This document shows, one piece after another, positions 1 to 7,652 of a stretch of 64,000 nucleotides of DNA. The number at the start of each line of letters is the position of its first letter. Positions within the stretch are counted from its first letter, which is position 1. Source of the stretch: Cellulomonas soli (GTDB lineage Bacteria > Actinomycetota > Actinomycetes > Actinomycetales > Cellulomonadaceae); NCBI RefSeq assembly GCF_013409305.1, contig NZ_JACBZJ010000001.1:1674001-1738000 (forward strand), written 5' to 3'. Made by a program: the position numbers and the translations under genes. The notes beneath the pieces were generated by a model, which was not told where the DNA came from, ran no database searches, and worked only from the letters and a program-made list of their open reading frames with translations.

Positions 1-533
1 CGCACCCGCTCGTCGCGGCGGTCAACTTCGCCGGGTCGATGGTCCTCTTCTACTACACCGACTTCTTCGAGTGGTCGCTGCGCAGCCCCGTCGGGCACCT
101 GGCGATGATCGTGCACTTCTCGGCCGCCGGGTACCTGTTCGCGAACGCCCTCGTCGGCATCGACCCCGGCCCCACGCGCCTCGGGTACCCGCAACGCCTG
201 CTGCTGCTGTTCGCGACCATGGCGTTCCACGCGTTCTTCGGCGTCGCGCTGGTCGGCGGCGAGGCGCTGCTGGTGGCCGACTGGTTCGGTCTGATGGGCC
301 GCCCGTGGGGCGCCTCGGCGATCGACGACCAGCACACCGGCGGCGCCATCACCTGGGGCATCGGCGAGCTGCCGACCCTCGCGCTGGCCATCGGCGTGGC
401 CTTCGCCTGGTCGCGTGAGGACGAGCGCACGGCCCGGCGGCGCGACCGCAAGGTCGACCGGGACGGGGACGTCGAGATGGACGAGTACAACGCGATGCTT
501 GCCCGCATGGCCGAGCAGGACGACCGGAGCTGA
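1..533 (+). CDS. Cytochrome c oxidase assembly protein, CtaG-type (5' truncated by window)
   Basis: The reading frame is already open at base 3 and runs to TGA at 531-533, so only the C-terminal ~176 residues are present. Several hydrophobic stretches separated by short loops are visible (around VLFYYTDFFEW, AMIVHFSAAGYLFANALVG, LLLLFATMAFHAFFGVALVGG and the segment before SREDE), then a charged cytoplasmic tail. The H-F/H-A-F-F-G pattern in the membrane helices is typical of the caa3_CtaG family, integral membrane proteins implicated in copper delivery to cytochrome c oxidase. In actinobacteria this domain is often fused behind a CopD-like copper-resistance domain, which would lie upstream of the window. 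Family is fairly sure; whether it is a fusion cannot be seen. Confidence 0.8.
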   Translation, partial: HPLVAAVNFAGSMVLFYYTDFFEWSLRSPVGHLAMIVHFSAAGYLFANALVGIDPGPTRLGYPQRLLLLFATMAFHAFFGVALVGGEALLVADWFGLMGRPWGASAIDDQHTGGAITWGIGELPTLALAIGVAFAWSREDERTARRRDRKVDRDGDVEMDEYNAMLARMAEQDDRS

Positions 534-609
534 TCCGGCCGGACGTCGGTGGTCGGGCATAGCGTGCCGGCGTCCGGACCTGCCGGACGACCGATCGGAA
601 GGACCGCGC

Positions 610-960
610 ATGTCAGCCGTCACCCGGACGTCGACGCCGTACAGCTACTCGTCGGCGGTCGCCGCCGGCGGCCTCGTCTTCCTCGGCCTGCACCGCGGGT
701 TCGGGGACGACTTCGCCACGCAGCTCGCGGGCGCGCTCGACGGGATCGGGGACACGCTCGAGCCCTACGGGCTGCACCTGCACGACCTGGTCAAGGTGCA
801 CGTCTGGCTGCGGGACATCGCCGACCTGCCCGCCATGGAGCAGGGGTTCGTCGGGCGTTTCCCGCCCGACGGCTACCCCGCGAGGATGACCGCCACCACC
901 CAGTTCATCGACGACGACTGCCGGGTGATGATCGAGGGCACGGCCTACCGCGGCGGCTGA
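610..960 (+). CDS. RidA/YjgF/YER057c/UK114 family protein
   Basis: A 116-residue protein with the length and pattern of the RidA family: an N-terminal YSSAVAAGGLVFLGL strand pair, a central helix with VKVHVWLRDIADLPAME, and a C-terminal ARMTATTQFIDDDCRVMIEG segment. Canonical RidA trimers hydrolyse reactive enamine/imine intermediates released by PLP enzymes, using an arginine in a motif close to xxR-x-T/A. The ARMTATT stretch occupies that position here, so deaminase activity is plausible, but several subgroups lack it. The ATG at 610 follows GGAAGGACCG and starts right at the conserved N-terminus; the open frame continues upstream without similarity. It appears monocistronic between the CtaG-type gene and the lipoprotein cluster. 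Confidence 0.82.
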   Translation: MSAVTRTSTPYSYSSAVAAGGLVFLGLHRGFGDDFATQLAGALDGIGDTLEPYGLHLHDLVKVHVWLRDIADLPAMEQGFVGRFPPDGYPARMTATTQFIDDDCRVMIEGTAYRGG

Positions 961-1049
961 GAGACCCCGGCCGTAGGGGTTCGCGCCACCCACGGGCTGT
1001 GCGACGAGCGGCTCCGCGGCCTGGCGTAACCTACGCGCGGGTGGTCCGA

Positions 1050-1062
1050 TTGGGGACCCCAA
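1050..1062. promoter_or_regulatory. Small perfect inverted repeat ahead of the leader ORF
   Basis: TTGGGG and CCCCAA form a perfect 6-1-6 inverted repeat a few bases upstream of the AAGGAGG ribosome-binding site of the 1077 ORF. It could be an operator or a small RNA hairpin controlling translation of the leader. There is no independent evidence for either. Confidence 0.25.
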
Positions 1063-1076
1063 ATCAAGGAGGCTAG

Positions 1077-1157
1077 GTGGCCCTGCACGTCGACACGTCG
1101 GGTCTGCGCCCGATGGCGACGCAGCTGGACGGCCTGTCGGGCAGCCAGGATGGGTGA
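1077..1157 (+). pseudogene. 26-residue truncated EspC/WXG-like ORF, possibly a coupled leader peptide
   Basis: GTG at 1077 has an excellent Shine-Dalgarno (AAGGAGG at 1066-1072) and opens a 26-codon ORF beginning VALHVDTSGLRPMATQLDGL, stopping at TGA 1155-1157. The peptide resembles the first helix of T7SS-associated EspC/WXG100-like proteins, which are normally about 100 residues; the rest is missing. The lipoprotein ATG at 1150 lies inside its last codons in another frame and has no good ribosome-binding site, so translation of the lipoprotein is probably coupled to this ORF. Two readings fit: a decayed T7SS gene whose start signals were captured by the next gene, or a functional leader. 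Too short for confident homology. Confidence 0.5.
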
Positions 1158-1581
1158 CCGCCTGGTCGGTGCGGTCGGGACGCTCCTGGTCCTCAGCGGT
1201 GGGCTCGTGCTCTCCGGCTGCGGTTCACAGGGGGGTGGTGAACTGGTCGTGACCTACGCGGCTGCGGACGGATCGAGTCAGAGTGTCACTGTCCCGGTCG
1301 AGGAACCGCGGTGCACCGTCCTCGCGGGGACGTCGCTGCTGCGGGCTCCGAGTGGCGATGCCGTCATCACGGCCATGCCGGTCCACGGTTCGCCGGAGAA
1401 GTGGACGCTCTCGGTTGCGATCGGCGACGGGATGACCTTCGTCTCCGACGGGTCGTTCGACGCAGACGAGAGCGGCTTCACCGTGGACGAGCTGTCCGGG
1501 GTCGTCACGGCGACGGAGTCCGACGGCACGACCACCGGGATCTCGGCGGACGCGCACGTGTCCGGGCGGTTCGAGTGCTGA
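1150..1581 (+). CDS. Putative lipoprotein of unknown function
   Basis: A 143-residue protein with a classical lipoprotein signal peptide: a hydrophobic stretch (residues 5-22) ending in the lipobox L-S-G-C with Cys24 as the predicted acylated residue. The mature part (about 120 residues) is rich in Thr, Ser, Gly and Asp and looks beta-rich; I recognise no domain. It would be anchored to the outer face of the membrane. It starts inside a short upstream ORF and its stop overlaps the GTG of the next gene, so leader, lipoprotein and membrane protein form a tightly coupled unit. The EspC-like leader hints at an old T7SS connection, but nothing else supports it. Confidence 0.7.
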   Translation: MGDRLVGAVGTLLVLSGGLVLSGCGSQGGGELVVTYAAADGSSQSVTVPVEEPRCTVLAGTSLLRAPSGDAVITAMPVHGSPEKWTLSVAIGDGMTFVSDGSFDADESGFTVDELSGVVTATESDGTTTGISADAHVSGRFEC

Positions 1582-1871
1582 GCGGCGAGGAGCCCGCCGC
1601 TTCTGGCCCGAGCAGCACCAAGGCCGTCGCGGTCGGCGTGATCGCTCTGGTCGCACTGGTGCTCAACCTCGTCGGCGGGTACTGGATCCCTGCCGCGATG
1701 TGCGTACTGCTTCTGGCCGCGGTCGTGACGTTCCTCTGGGGCCCGACGCTGGTCGGCGATCCCGGGCCGGGCCGCACGCGGGCGCGCCGGAGCGCGGCGG
1801 TGGGCGGCGCGGTCATCCTCCTGCTCACGCTCGGCTCGATCGTGGCGCACCTGGGCGCCGGGAGGTGGTAG
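1575..1871 (+). CDS. Small membrane protein
   Basis: A 98-residue protein with three predicted transmembrane stretches (about residues 15-35, 38-58 and 74-93) and an Arg-rich loop (GRTRARRS) between the second and third. GTG at 1575 overlaps the TGA of the lipoprotein gene, giving a coupled start; the frame upstream is an out-of-frame shadow of the lipoprotein gene. No family recognised. The S9 peptidase gene begins only 9 bp downstream, so all these genes may be co-transcribed. A role with the lipoprotein is suggested by gene coupling only. Confidence 0.6.
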   Translation: MLSGEEPAASGPSSTKAVAVGVIALVALVLNLVGGYWIPAAMCVLLLAAVVTFLWGPTLVGDPGPGRTRARRSAAVGGAVILLLTLGSIVAHLGAGRW

Positions 1872-1880
1872 GACGGACCG

Positions 1881-4019
1881 GTGACCGATGCGCCTGCCAC
1901 CCCGCCGTCCGACACCCCGACCTCCGCCGGCACCGAGCCGACCACCCCGTTCGCCTCGCTCGACGCGTACCTCGCTCTGCCGCGCCTGTCCGGCCTGCGC
2001 CTGTCGCCCGACGGCACCCGCCTGGTGACCGTCGTCTCCACGCTCGACGAGAAGGCCACGGCCTACCGTTCGGCCCTCTGGGAGGTCGACCCGGCGGGGG
2101 AGCGTGCCGCACGGCGGCTGACCCGGTCGGTCAAGGGCGAGTCCGGTGCCGCGTTCACCTCGACCGGTGACCTGCTGTTCACCTCGGGTCGTCCGGACCC
2201 GGAGGCGAAGGACGGTGAGGAGGCGGACGTCCCGACGGTGTGGCGGCTGCCCGTCGACGGCTCCGAGGCGCGGGTGGTCGCCCGGCGCAACGGCGGGCTG
2301 GGCATCGCGGCGGTCGCGCGCGACGTGCCGACCGTGCTGCTCGGGTCGGACGTGCACCGGCACGCCAAGGACCTCGCGGACGACGAGCGGCTGCTCAAGC
2401 TGCGCAAGGACAGCAAGGTCGCCGCGATCCTGCACGACGCGTACCCGGTGCGGTTCTGGGACCACGACCTCGGCCCGGCGCAGCCGCACCTGCTGGCCGC
2501 GGACCTCACCTCGGTCGTCGCGCACGAGCCGGTCGCGGGGTCGCCCGAGCCGCGCGTCGAGCTCACGGACGTGACACCGGAGCCGGGGTCGGCGCTGTTC
2601 GAGCAGCATGCGGACCTGACGCCCGACGGACGCACCGTGGTGACCGGCTGGACGCTTCCGCAGGCCAGGGGTGCCGAGCGTGCCCGCCTCGAGGCGATCG
2701 ACGTGGCGTCGGGGGGGCGCCGGGTGCTCGTCGACGACCCGGACGCCGGCCTGTGGGGACCGGCCGTCTCGCCCGACGGCACGCTCGTCGCGTACGGGCG
2801 CGAGACGATCTCGACGCCGCACGAGGCACCGCGCGTCGAGCTGTGGGTCGTCGGCCTCGACGGCAGCGGGGCGCGTCGGCTCGGCGCCGACTGGGACCGC
2901 TGGCCGGGGAGCATCGTGTGGCTGCCCGACTCCGCCGCGCTGCTCGTGCAGGCCGACGACGACGGGCGCGGCCCGCTGTTCCGCGTCGACATCGCCACCG
3001 GTGCCGTGGCCCGGGTCACGGCGGACGACGCGCTGTTCACCGACGTCGTCGTCAGCCCCGACGGGTCGACGGCCTACGCGCTGCGCGCCTCGTACACCGC
3101 GCCTGCGCACCCCGTGCGGATCGACCTGGCCGCCGCGCTCGCCACAGGGATCCCGGTGAGCGCCGTCGCGCTGCGGGCGCCCGCCCCGCTGCCCGCCCTG
3201 CCGGGCCGCCTGGAGGAGGTCGAGACGACGGTCGCCGACGGCTCGCGGGTCCGCGCGTGGCTCGCGGTGCCCGAGGGTGCCGGTCCGGACGCGCCCGCGC
3301 CGCTGCTGCTGTGGATCCACGGCGGACCGCTCGGCTCGTGGAACGCCTGGTCGTGGCGGTGGAACCCGTGGCTGCTGGTCGCGCAGGGCTACGCGGTGCT
3401 GCTTCCGGACCCGGCGCTGTCGACCGGGTACGGGCAGGAGTTCATCCAGCGCGGCTGGGGTGCCTGGGGTGACGCGCCGTTCACGGACCTCATGGCCATC
3501 ACCGACGTGGCGCAGGCCCGGGCCGACGTCGACGAGACCCGCACGGCCGCGATGGGCGGCTCGTTCGGCGGGTACATGGCCAACTGGGTCGCCGGGCACA
3601 CCGACCGGTTCCGCGCGATCGTCACGCACGCGAGCCTGTGGGCCCTCGACCAGTTCGGGCCGACCACCGACGCCGCGTACTACTGGGGCCGGGAGATGAC
3701 CGAGGAGATGGCGCTGGCCAACTCCCCGCACATGTTCGTCGAGGACATCGTCACGCCGATGCTCGTGGTGCACGGCGACAAGGACTACCGGGTGCCGATC
3801 GGCGAGGGCCTGCGGCTCTGGTACGAGCTCGTCTCCCGCTCGGGCCTGCCGGCCGACGACGAGGGTCGCACCGACCACCGGTTCCTGTACTTCCCGGACG
3901 AGAACCACTGGGTGCTCACGCCGCAGCACGCGAAGGTCTGGTACCTGACCGTGCAGGCGTTCCTGGCCCGGCACGTGCTCGGCCGCGACGACGTCGCCTA
4001 CCCGGAGGTGCTCGGCTGA
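1881..4019 (+). CDS. S9 family prolyl oligopeptidase-type serine peptidase
   Basis: A 712-residue protein with the two-part layout of S9 peptidases. Residues ~25-430 form a beta-propeller with WD40/Tol-like blades (repeated LSPDGT and VSPDGT motifs), followed by a C-terminal alpha/beta-hydrolase domain. The triad is visible: Ser561 in GGSFGGYM, Asp635 in HGDKDYRVP and His676 in DENHWV. There is no signal peptide, so it should act in the cytoplasm on short peptides or acylated amino acids. The C-terminal signature (VTPMLVVHGDKDYRVP, FPDENHWV) is closest to the S9C acylaminoacyl-peptidase group. GTG at 1881 is chosen because coding similarity starts there and it closely follows the preceding gene. 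Family is very sure; substrate is not. Confidence 0.9.
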   Translation: MTDAPATPPSDTPTSAGTEPTTPFASLDAYLALPRLSGLRLSPDGTRLVTVVSTLDEKATAYRSALWEVDPAGERAARRLTRSVKGESGAAFTSTGDLLFTSGRPDPEAKDGEEADVPTVWRLPVDGSEARVVARRNGGLGIAAVARDVPTVLLGSDVHRHAKDLADDERLLKLRKDSKVAAILHDAYPVRFWDHDLGPAQPHLLAADLTSVVAHEPVAGSPEPRVELTDVTPEPGSALFEQHADLTPDGRTVVTGWTLPQARGAERARLEAIDVASGGRRVLVDDPDAGLWGPAVSPDGTLVAYGRETISTPHEAPRVELWVVGLDGSGARRLGADWDRWPGSIVWLPDSAALLVQADDDGRGPLFRVDIATGAVARVTADDALFTDVVVSPDGSTAYALRASYTAPAHPVRIDLAAALATGIPVSAVALRAPAPLPALPGRLEEVETTVADGSRVRAWLAVPEGAGPDAPAPLLLWIHGGPLGSWNAWSWRWNPWLLVAQGYAVLLPDPALSTGYGQEFIQRGWGAWGDAPFTDLMAITDVAQARADVDETRTAAMGGSFGGYMANWVAGHTDRFRAIVTHASLWALDQFGPTTDAAYYWGREMTEEMALANSPHMFVEDIVTPMLVVHGDKDYRVPIGEGLRLWYELVSRSGLPADDEGRTDHRFLYFPDENHWVLTPQHAKVWYLTVQAFLARHVLGRDDVAYPEVLG

Positions 4020-4267
4020 TGGCGCGCGGGTTCGTGCACCTCAACGGGGTGACGTACGAGCTGGCCGGCGCGGTCGACGAGTCGTTCGTGGGGCAGGTGG
4101 CACGGCGGCTGAACGGCGGGCTGCGCTCCACGGACGACGCCGTGACGGGCGGCACGCCCTACCAGTCGTACGACGTGCTGCTCGACGGCCGGAGCGTCGC
4201 GATGACGATCCGGCTCGACCGGCTGTGGTCCGCGGCGGCGTGGCTGGAGGAGGACGGGACCGCCTGA
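4019..4267 (+). CDS. Conserved-looking hypothetical protein, 82 aa
   Basis: The ATG at 4019 overlaps the TGA of the S9 peptidase gene (TGATG), so translation is coupled. The 82-residue product is soluble with no signal peptide or membrane segment. It begins MARGFVHLNGVTYEL and contains an RRLNGGLRSTDDAV segment followed by SYDVLLDGRSVAMTIRLDRLWSAAAWLEED, suggesting a small alpha/beta fold. I do not recognise a family. It ends 2 bp before the convergent anti-sigma gene. Codon bias matches its neighbours, which supports it being real. Confidence 0.6.
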   Translation: MARGFVHLNGVTYELAGAVDESFVGQVARRLNGGLRSTDDAVTGGTPYQSYDVLLDGRSVAMTIRLDRLWSAAAWLEEDGTA

Positions 4268-4269
4268 GG

Positions 4270-5013
4270 TCACACGCCCAGCGGGCCGCGCACGATCGAG
4301 TCGCCCGAGTGCGCCGGGTCGCCGTCGAACCGTTCTTCGGAGACGTCCACCACGGAGAACTCGGCGAGGTCGAGCCCGTCCGGCAGGTCGAACCGACCGG
4401 ACGTGCCCTCCAGGGTCCCGACGCTGATCAGGCCGCTGACGTCAGGCGTGAGCAGCCACACCTCACGGAACCCGTCGGCGGACGGCTCGGTGTCGCCGAG
4501 GTCGACGACGAGCACGCGCGCGCCGTCCGAGGTCGTCTCGACCTCCGCGGTACCGCTCGCGTCCCACCCGGGCAACGGCTCGAGGGTCGCGGTGGCGATG
4601 ACCGTCGGTGCGTCCTCGCCGCGGAGCACCACCCACGCGCCGGTGCCTCCGATCAGCACACCGGCCGCGGCGGCCCCGGCGACCCAGGCCCACGGGCGGC
4701 CCCCGCCGGTGGGCCTGCGCCGTCGCGCGTCCAGCGAGGCGACCGGCGGCGCGGGCTCGTCGGTCGTGCGCTCGCCGGTGCGGGTCAGGCCGAGCTCGTC
4801 GGTGATCCGCTCCCACACCACGTCAGGAGGTGCCACGAGGACGTCCGGCCCGGCGTCGCGCGCCAGGCCGACGACCTCGCGCAGCCCGTCGAGCTCCTGC
4901 GTGCACCGCGGGCAGGAGGCGACGTGCGCGCGCTCGGTCTGCGTGCCGGCGGGCTCGCCGAGGGCGAGCAGCGCCAAGGTCTCCTCGTCCACGTGCGACT
5001 CATCGAACGGCAC
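4270..5013 (-). CDS. Anti-sigma-K factor, RskA family
   Basis: A 247-residue single-pass membrane protein. The N-terminal ~75 residues carry the zinc-binding anti-sigma signature H-x3-C-x2-C (HVASCPRC). A transmembrane helix follows at about 137-160 ([20 protein letters not shown]). The extracytoplasmic part matches the RskA domain, including [20 protein letters not shown], a [20 protein letters not shown] run and a final RGPL. The family holds its cognate ECF sigma factor at the membrane and releases it after regulated proteolysis. The gene overlaps the sigma factor gene by 14 bp, as expected for a sigma/anti-sigma pair. It converges on the 4019-4267 gene with a 2-bp gap. Confidence 0.93.
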   Translation of the reverse strand: MPFDESHVDEETLALLALGEPAGTQTERAHVASCPRCTQELDGLREVVGLARDAGPDVLVAPPDVVWERITDELGLTRTGERTTDEPAPPVASLDARRRRPTGGGRPWAWVAGAAAAGVLIGGTGAWVVLRGEDAPTVIATATLEPLPGWDASGTAEVETTSDGARVLVVDLGDTEPSADGFREVWLLTPDVSGLISVGTLEGTSGRFDLPDGLDLAEFSVVDVSEERFDGDPAHSGDSIVRGPLGV

Positions 5014-5617
5014 CGTCCACCTCCCATCGGGTCCGCAGCCGGGCGAGGCTGCGCCGCACGTGGCTCTTCACGGTGCCGAGCGGCAGCCCGAGCCGGGCGG
5101 CGATCTGGTCGTGCGTGAGGTCCTCGTAGAACGCCAGGCGCAGGATCGTGCGCTGCGGGTCGCCGAGCCGGTCGAGCTCGTCGGTCACCACCACCTGCTC
5201 CACCACACGATCGTCCACCGCGCCGCCGGGCGTGGACGTGTCCGGCCCGGGCGGCGCGTCGAGCGTGGCGGCCTGCTGCGTGCGGCGCTCACGGGTGCGC
5301 CGCTCGTGCGCGTCGGCGACGGCGTGCCGGGTGATGCCGAGCAACCAGGCGGGCAGCCGGGATCGCGTGGGGTCGAACCGGTGCCGTGAGCGCCAGGCGT
5401 CCGTGAAGACCTGCTGCGTGACGTCCTCGGCGTCGGACCTCGACCCCAGCGAGCGCAGCGCGACGGTGTGCACGAGCGCTCCCCACCGGCGGTACGCCTC
5501 GGCGACGGCTGCCTCGTCGCCGGCCGCGAACGCCGCGCCGAGCTCCTCCACACCGTCGCCGTCGCGGTCCGGTTCGCGACCCTCGTCGCCGCCGCGCGCG
5601 AGGAGAGGTGGGCTCAC
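5000..5617 (-). CDS. ECF RNA polymerase sigma factor, SigK-like
   Basis: About 205 residues with the two ECF domains. Region 2 is around [20 protein letters not shown] and [15 protein letters not shown]; region 4 is around [20 protein letters not shown] and [20 protein letters not shown], the helix-turn-helix that reads the -35 element. An RskA anti-sigma gene overlaps its 3' end, which points to a SigK-type factor. I prefer GTG at 5617 because GAGGAGG stands just upstream; a GTG at 5668 would add 17 residues but lacks a ribosome-binding site. It is the third gene of a minus-strand operon (DUF4397 protein, sortase, sigma, anti-sigma), so it probably drives the surface protein and sortase and itself. 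Confidence 0.92.
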   Translation of the reverse strand: MSPPLLARGGDEGREPDRDGDGVEELGAAFAAGDEAAVAEAYRRWGALVHTVALRSLGSRSDAEDVTQQVFTDAWRSRHRFDPTRSRLPAWLLGITRHAVADAHERRTRERRTQQAATLDAPPGPDTSTPGGAVDDRVVEQVVVTDELDRLGDPQRTILRLAFYEDLTHDQIAARLGLPLGTVKSHVRRSLARLRTRWEVDGAVR

Positions 5618-5674
5618 GCTCGCCTCCTCACCGGTGGCCCGCCGCAGGACGACGGTGGCTCGCAGCACGGCCCG

Positions 5675-6427
5675 TCACCCCGATCCGACGGGCTCGGCGG
5701 TGACGACGACGTTGTCCGTATAGTGCCCGATGTCCCGCCGGAACGCCCCGCCACAGGTGACGAGGACGAGCAGGGGCCGACCGTCGCGGGCGAACCACTG
5801 CTCCAGGGGCGCCCCGTCCTTGCCGATCTGCTCGAGCCGCACGACCCGGTACGCGTGGGTCCGGCCGTCGCTCGTCGTCAGCTGCACCGCGGTGCCCACG
5901 GTCGCCTCCCGCAGGCGGGCGAACGGTCCGATGCCGGTGGTCGTGGAGTCGACGTGGGCGGCCAGCAGCGTGCTGCCGGCGGGTGAGTCCGGTGCGGCCC
6001 CGTACCGGTACCAGCCGGCACGGTCCGCGTCCTGGGGGACCTGCATGGTGCCGTCGGTCAGCACCCCGACCGGGTCGACCGGCATGTCGAGGCCGAGCTC
6101 GGGGACCTGCAGCCGGGCCGGTGCGGCGGGCTCCGGTTCGGCGGTCAGGGAGCCGAGGTCGCTGCGTCGGACCGGCACGTCAGCTTGGGGGAGGGTCGTG
6201 GCACTCGTGGTCGTCGTCGGTGCGGGGCTCGTGGACCCGGCCGGGCTCGGTCCGGACAGCGGGCCCGGCGCGGTCGGTCCTGCGGACGTGGTGCGCGCGT
6301 CGTGCTGCGGGCCGGGGGTGCAGCCGACGAGCAGGGCGGAACCCAGAAGCGTCGGGACCAGCAAGGCCGGGACCAGCAGGCTCGGGTGCAGCAGGCGGGC
6401 CGCGGCCCGGGGACGCTCACCGTTCAC
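5675..6427 (-). CDS. Class F-type sortase with lipobox
   Basis: A 250-residue sortase. The N-terminus has a hydrophobic segment (residues 15-35) ending in L-V-G-C, so Cys36 could be lipid-modified. A Pro/Thr/Ser-rich linker follows (about 37-100), then the catalytic domain. Active-site residues are visible: His158 in AAHVDS, Cys225 in LVTCGG and Arg230/231 in FRRDIGHYTDN. Sortases of this group are thought to attach or process cell-wall proteins in actinobacteria, but their substrates are poorly defined. Its upstream neighbour encodes a secreted protein with a C-terminal membrane anchor, a plausible partner. It ends 57 bp before the preferred sigma start. The lipobox on a sortase is unusual; the hydrophobic segment could instead act as a simple membrane anchor. 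Confidence 0.88.
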   Translation of the reverse strand: MNGERPRAAARLLHPSLLVPALLVPTLLGSALLVGCTPGPQHDARTTSAGPTAPGPLSGPSPAGSTSPAPTTTTSATTLPQADVPVRRSDLGSLTAEPEPAAPARLQVPELGLDMPVDPVGVLTDGTMQVPQDADRAGWYRYGAAPDSPAGSTLLAAHVDSTTTGIGPFARLREATVGTAVQLTTSDGRTHAYRVVRLEQIGKDGAPLEQWFARDGRPLLVLVTCGGAFRRDIGHYTDNVVVTAEPVGSG

Positions 6428-6490
6428 GATGGCCTCCCCGGGTCGCGGCGTGCCGGGCGGGTGCGTCGATCCGTGCCGGGGGGTGCCCGG

Positions 6491-7396
6491 TCAGCGCTGC
6501 CCGCTCGGCATGGTCGCCTGGCGGCGACGGGCGAGGGCGTACCCGCCGGCGCCGGCGACGGCGAGCCCGATGAGGGCGGCTACCCCCAGCAGGCTGCCCT
6601 GGCTCATTCCCTGCCACGCGCCCTCGTCCGCGCCCTGCCCGAGGCCCTGCCCGAGTCCCTGGTCGGCGGCGAGGCCGACCTGGCCGGCATCGATGCCCGT
6701 GGGCGAGGAGTGCAGGCCCTCGATCGTCTGGGTCGCCAGGGCGAGGGTCGACGGGGTGGCCGCGGGGTCGCCCCAGGCGTAGACGATGGTGCTCACGCCC
6801 TCGCGAACCGGGACGTCGGCCGGGCCGAGGAGTGCCGGCGTGGTGGTGCCGGCCGCGACGACGCTGGCGGAGACGGTGCCGGCGGGCAGGTCGAGGACCT
6901 TCTCGCCCGGGTTGGCCAGTCCGGTGATGACGGCGGTGCCCCCGGCGAGGACGTCCACGGCCGGTGCGGCGGCGACGTGGCGGACGGTCAGCCGGCCCTG
7001 CCCGGCGGCGGTGGCCGAGGTGTCGTCGGTGAAGAGGGTGGCGGTCGGGGTGCCGGCGGCGTCGAGGTGCGCGACGGCCGTGTAGCTGGTGCCGGCGGCG
7101 AGCGTGAGGTCGACGGGGCCGATCGCGGGGGAGCCGGCATCGGCGGCGTCGGACGCGGTGATCGCGACGGTGTAGGTGCCGGCCGCCAGGTCGAGCGGAC
7201 CGGCGAGCTCGCCGGGGTCGAAGTCGTCGAGCGTGCGTTCGCCGTTCACCCAGACGTCGACGACCAGGCCGGGCACGGCGTGCAGCACGGACAGCCGGGC
7301 GGTGGAGGTGGCCGCGGAGGCGGGGGTGGCGGCGAGGGCGAGGCCCGCGAGGGCGAGCAGGCCGGCGGCGGTGCCGGCGATCGGGCGAGTGCGCAT
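6491..7396 (-). CDS. Secreted, membrane-anchored DUF4397 domain protein
   Basis: A 301-residue protein. A signal peptide (residues 1-29, cleavage after TPASA) is followed by two related modules: ARLSVLHAVPGLVVDVWVNG and GRLTVRHVAAAPAVDVLAGG each begin a DUF4397 half, a beta-rich surface domain. A Gln/Gly-rich stretch follows (GLGQGLGQGADEGAWQGMSQG), then a transmembrane helix (LLGVAALIGLAVAGAGGYAL) and an ARRRQ tail. This tail acts like a sorting signal region, but there is no LPXTG-like motif. ATG at 7396 has a strong AGGAGG ribosome-binding site; the frame upstream is not coding. It is the first gene of the sortase/SigK/RskA operon and probably a main target of that sigma factor, much as MPT70/MPT83 are for mycobacterial SigK. 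Confidence 0.85.
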   Translation of the reverse strand: MRTRPIAGTAAGLLALAGLALAATPASAATSTARLSVLHAVPGLVVDVWVNGERTLDDFDPGELAGPLDLAAGTYTVAITASDAADAGSPAIGPVDLTLAAGTSYTAVAHLDAAGTPTATLFTDDTSATAAGQGRLTVRHVAAAPAVDVLAGGTAVITGLANPGEKVLDLPAGTVSASVVAAGTTTPALLGPADVPVREGVSTIVYAWGDPAATPSTLALATQTIEGLHSSPTGIDAGQVGLAADQGLGQGLGQGADEGAWQGMSQGSLLGVAALIGLAVAGAGGYALARRRQATMPSGQR

Positions 7397-7448
7397 GGTG
7401 TCCTCCTGAGCGGGCCCGTCGAGCGGGCTGCGTGTCCTGACACCCCTA

Positions 7449-7476
7449 CTTCCGCCACGAGGGTCGTTCCGGATGC
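7449..7476 (-). promoter_or_regulatory. Candidate SigK-type promoter for the DUF4397-sortase-sigK-rskA operon
   Basis: Reading the minus strand, GCATCC (7476-7471) is followed after 16 bp by CGGAAG (7454-7449). The published mycobacterial SigK promoter pattern is close to CCATCC, 16-17 bp, CCGAAT. Five of six and four of six bases match, spacing is right, and the start codon at 7396 lies about 50 bp downstream. This would make the operon self-activating. Match is by eye only. Confidence 0.38.
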
Positions 7477-7540
7477 ACGAAACCGTCTCGGATCGGCCGG
7501 ACCCTGCCGTTCGGTCGCGGCGGCGAGTGCGACCCCGAGG

Positions 7541-7559
7541 ATAGGCAAGCCTTAGTTGC
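7541..7559. promoter_or_regulatory. Candidate IdeR/DtxR iron box upstream of heme oxygenase
   Basis: The segment around TAGGCAAGCCTTAGTT matches the 19-bp DtxR/IdeR consensus TTAGGTTAGCCTAACCTAA at 11 of 19 positions, including the central AGCCT core and the left TAGG. A TATGCT sequence suited to a -10 element follows at 7565-7570. Heme oxygenase genes in actinobacteria are commonly iron-repressed through this regulator, which supports the reading, but the right half-site is weak. Confidence 0.42.
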
Positions 7560-7652
7560 CCCGCTATGCTTTGCTGACAGCGCGTCAGTTCCACCTTTCT
7601 GACGACACACCCCATGAGCCGTCGTCAGGCGGTGCGACGGAGGAACCCCCGG

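Noticed and set aside
1278..3974. An 898-codon minus-strand open frame
   Set aside because: Antisense to the lipoprotein, membrane protein and S9 peptidase genes, whose products have clear motifs; the antisense product is Arg/Pro/Gly-rich without domains.
6491..6700. LPXTG-type sorting signal in the DUF4397 protein
   Set aside because: The C-terminus has a membrane helix and basic tail, but no LPXTG, LAXTG or similar motif precedes the helix.
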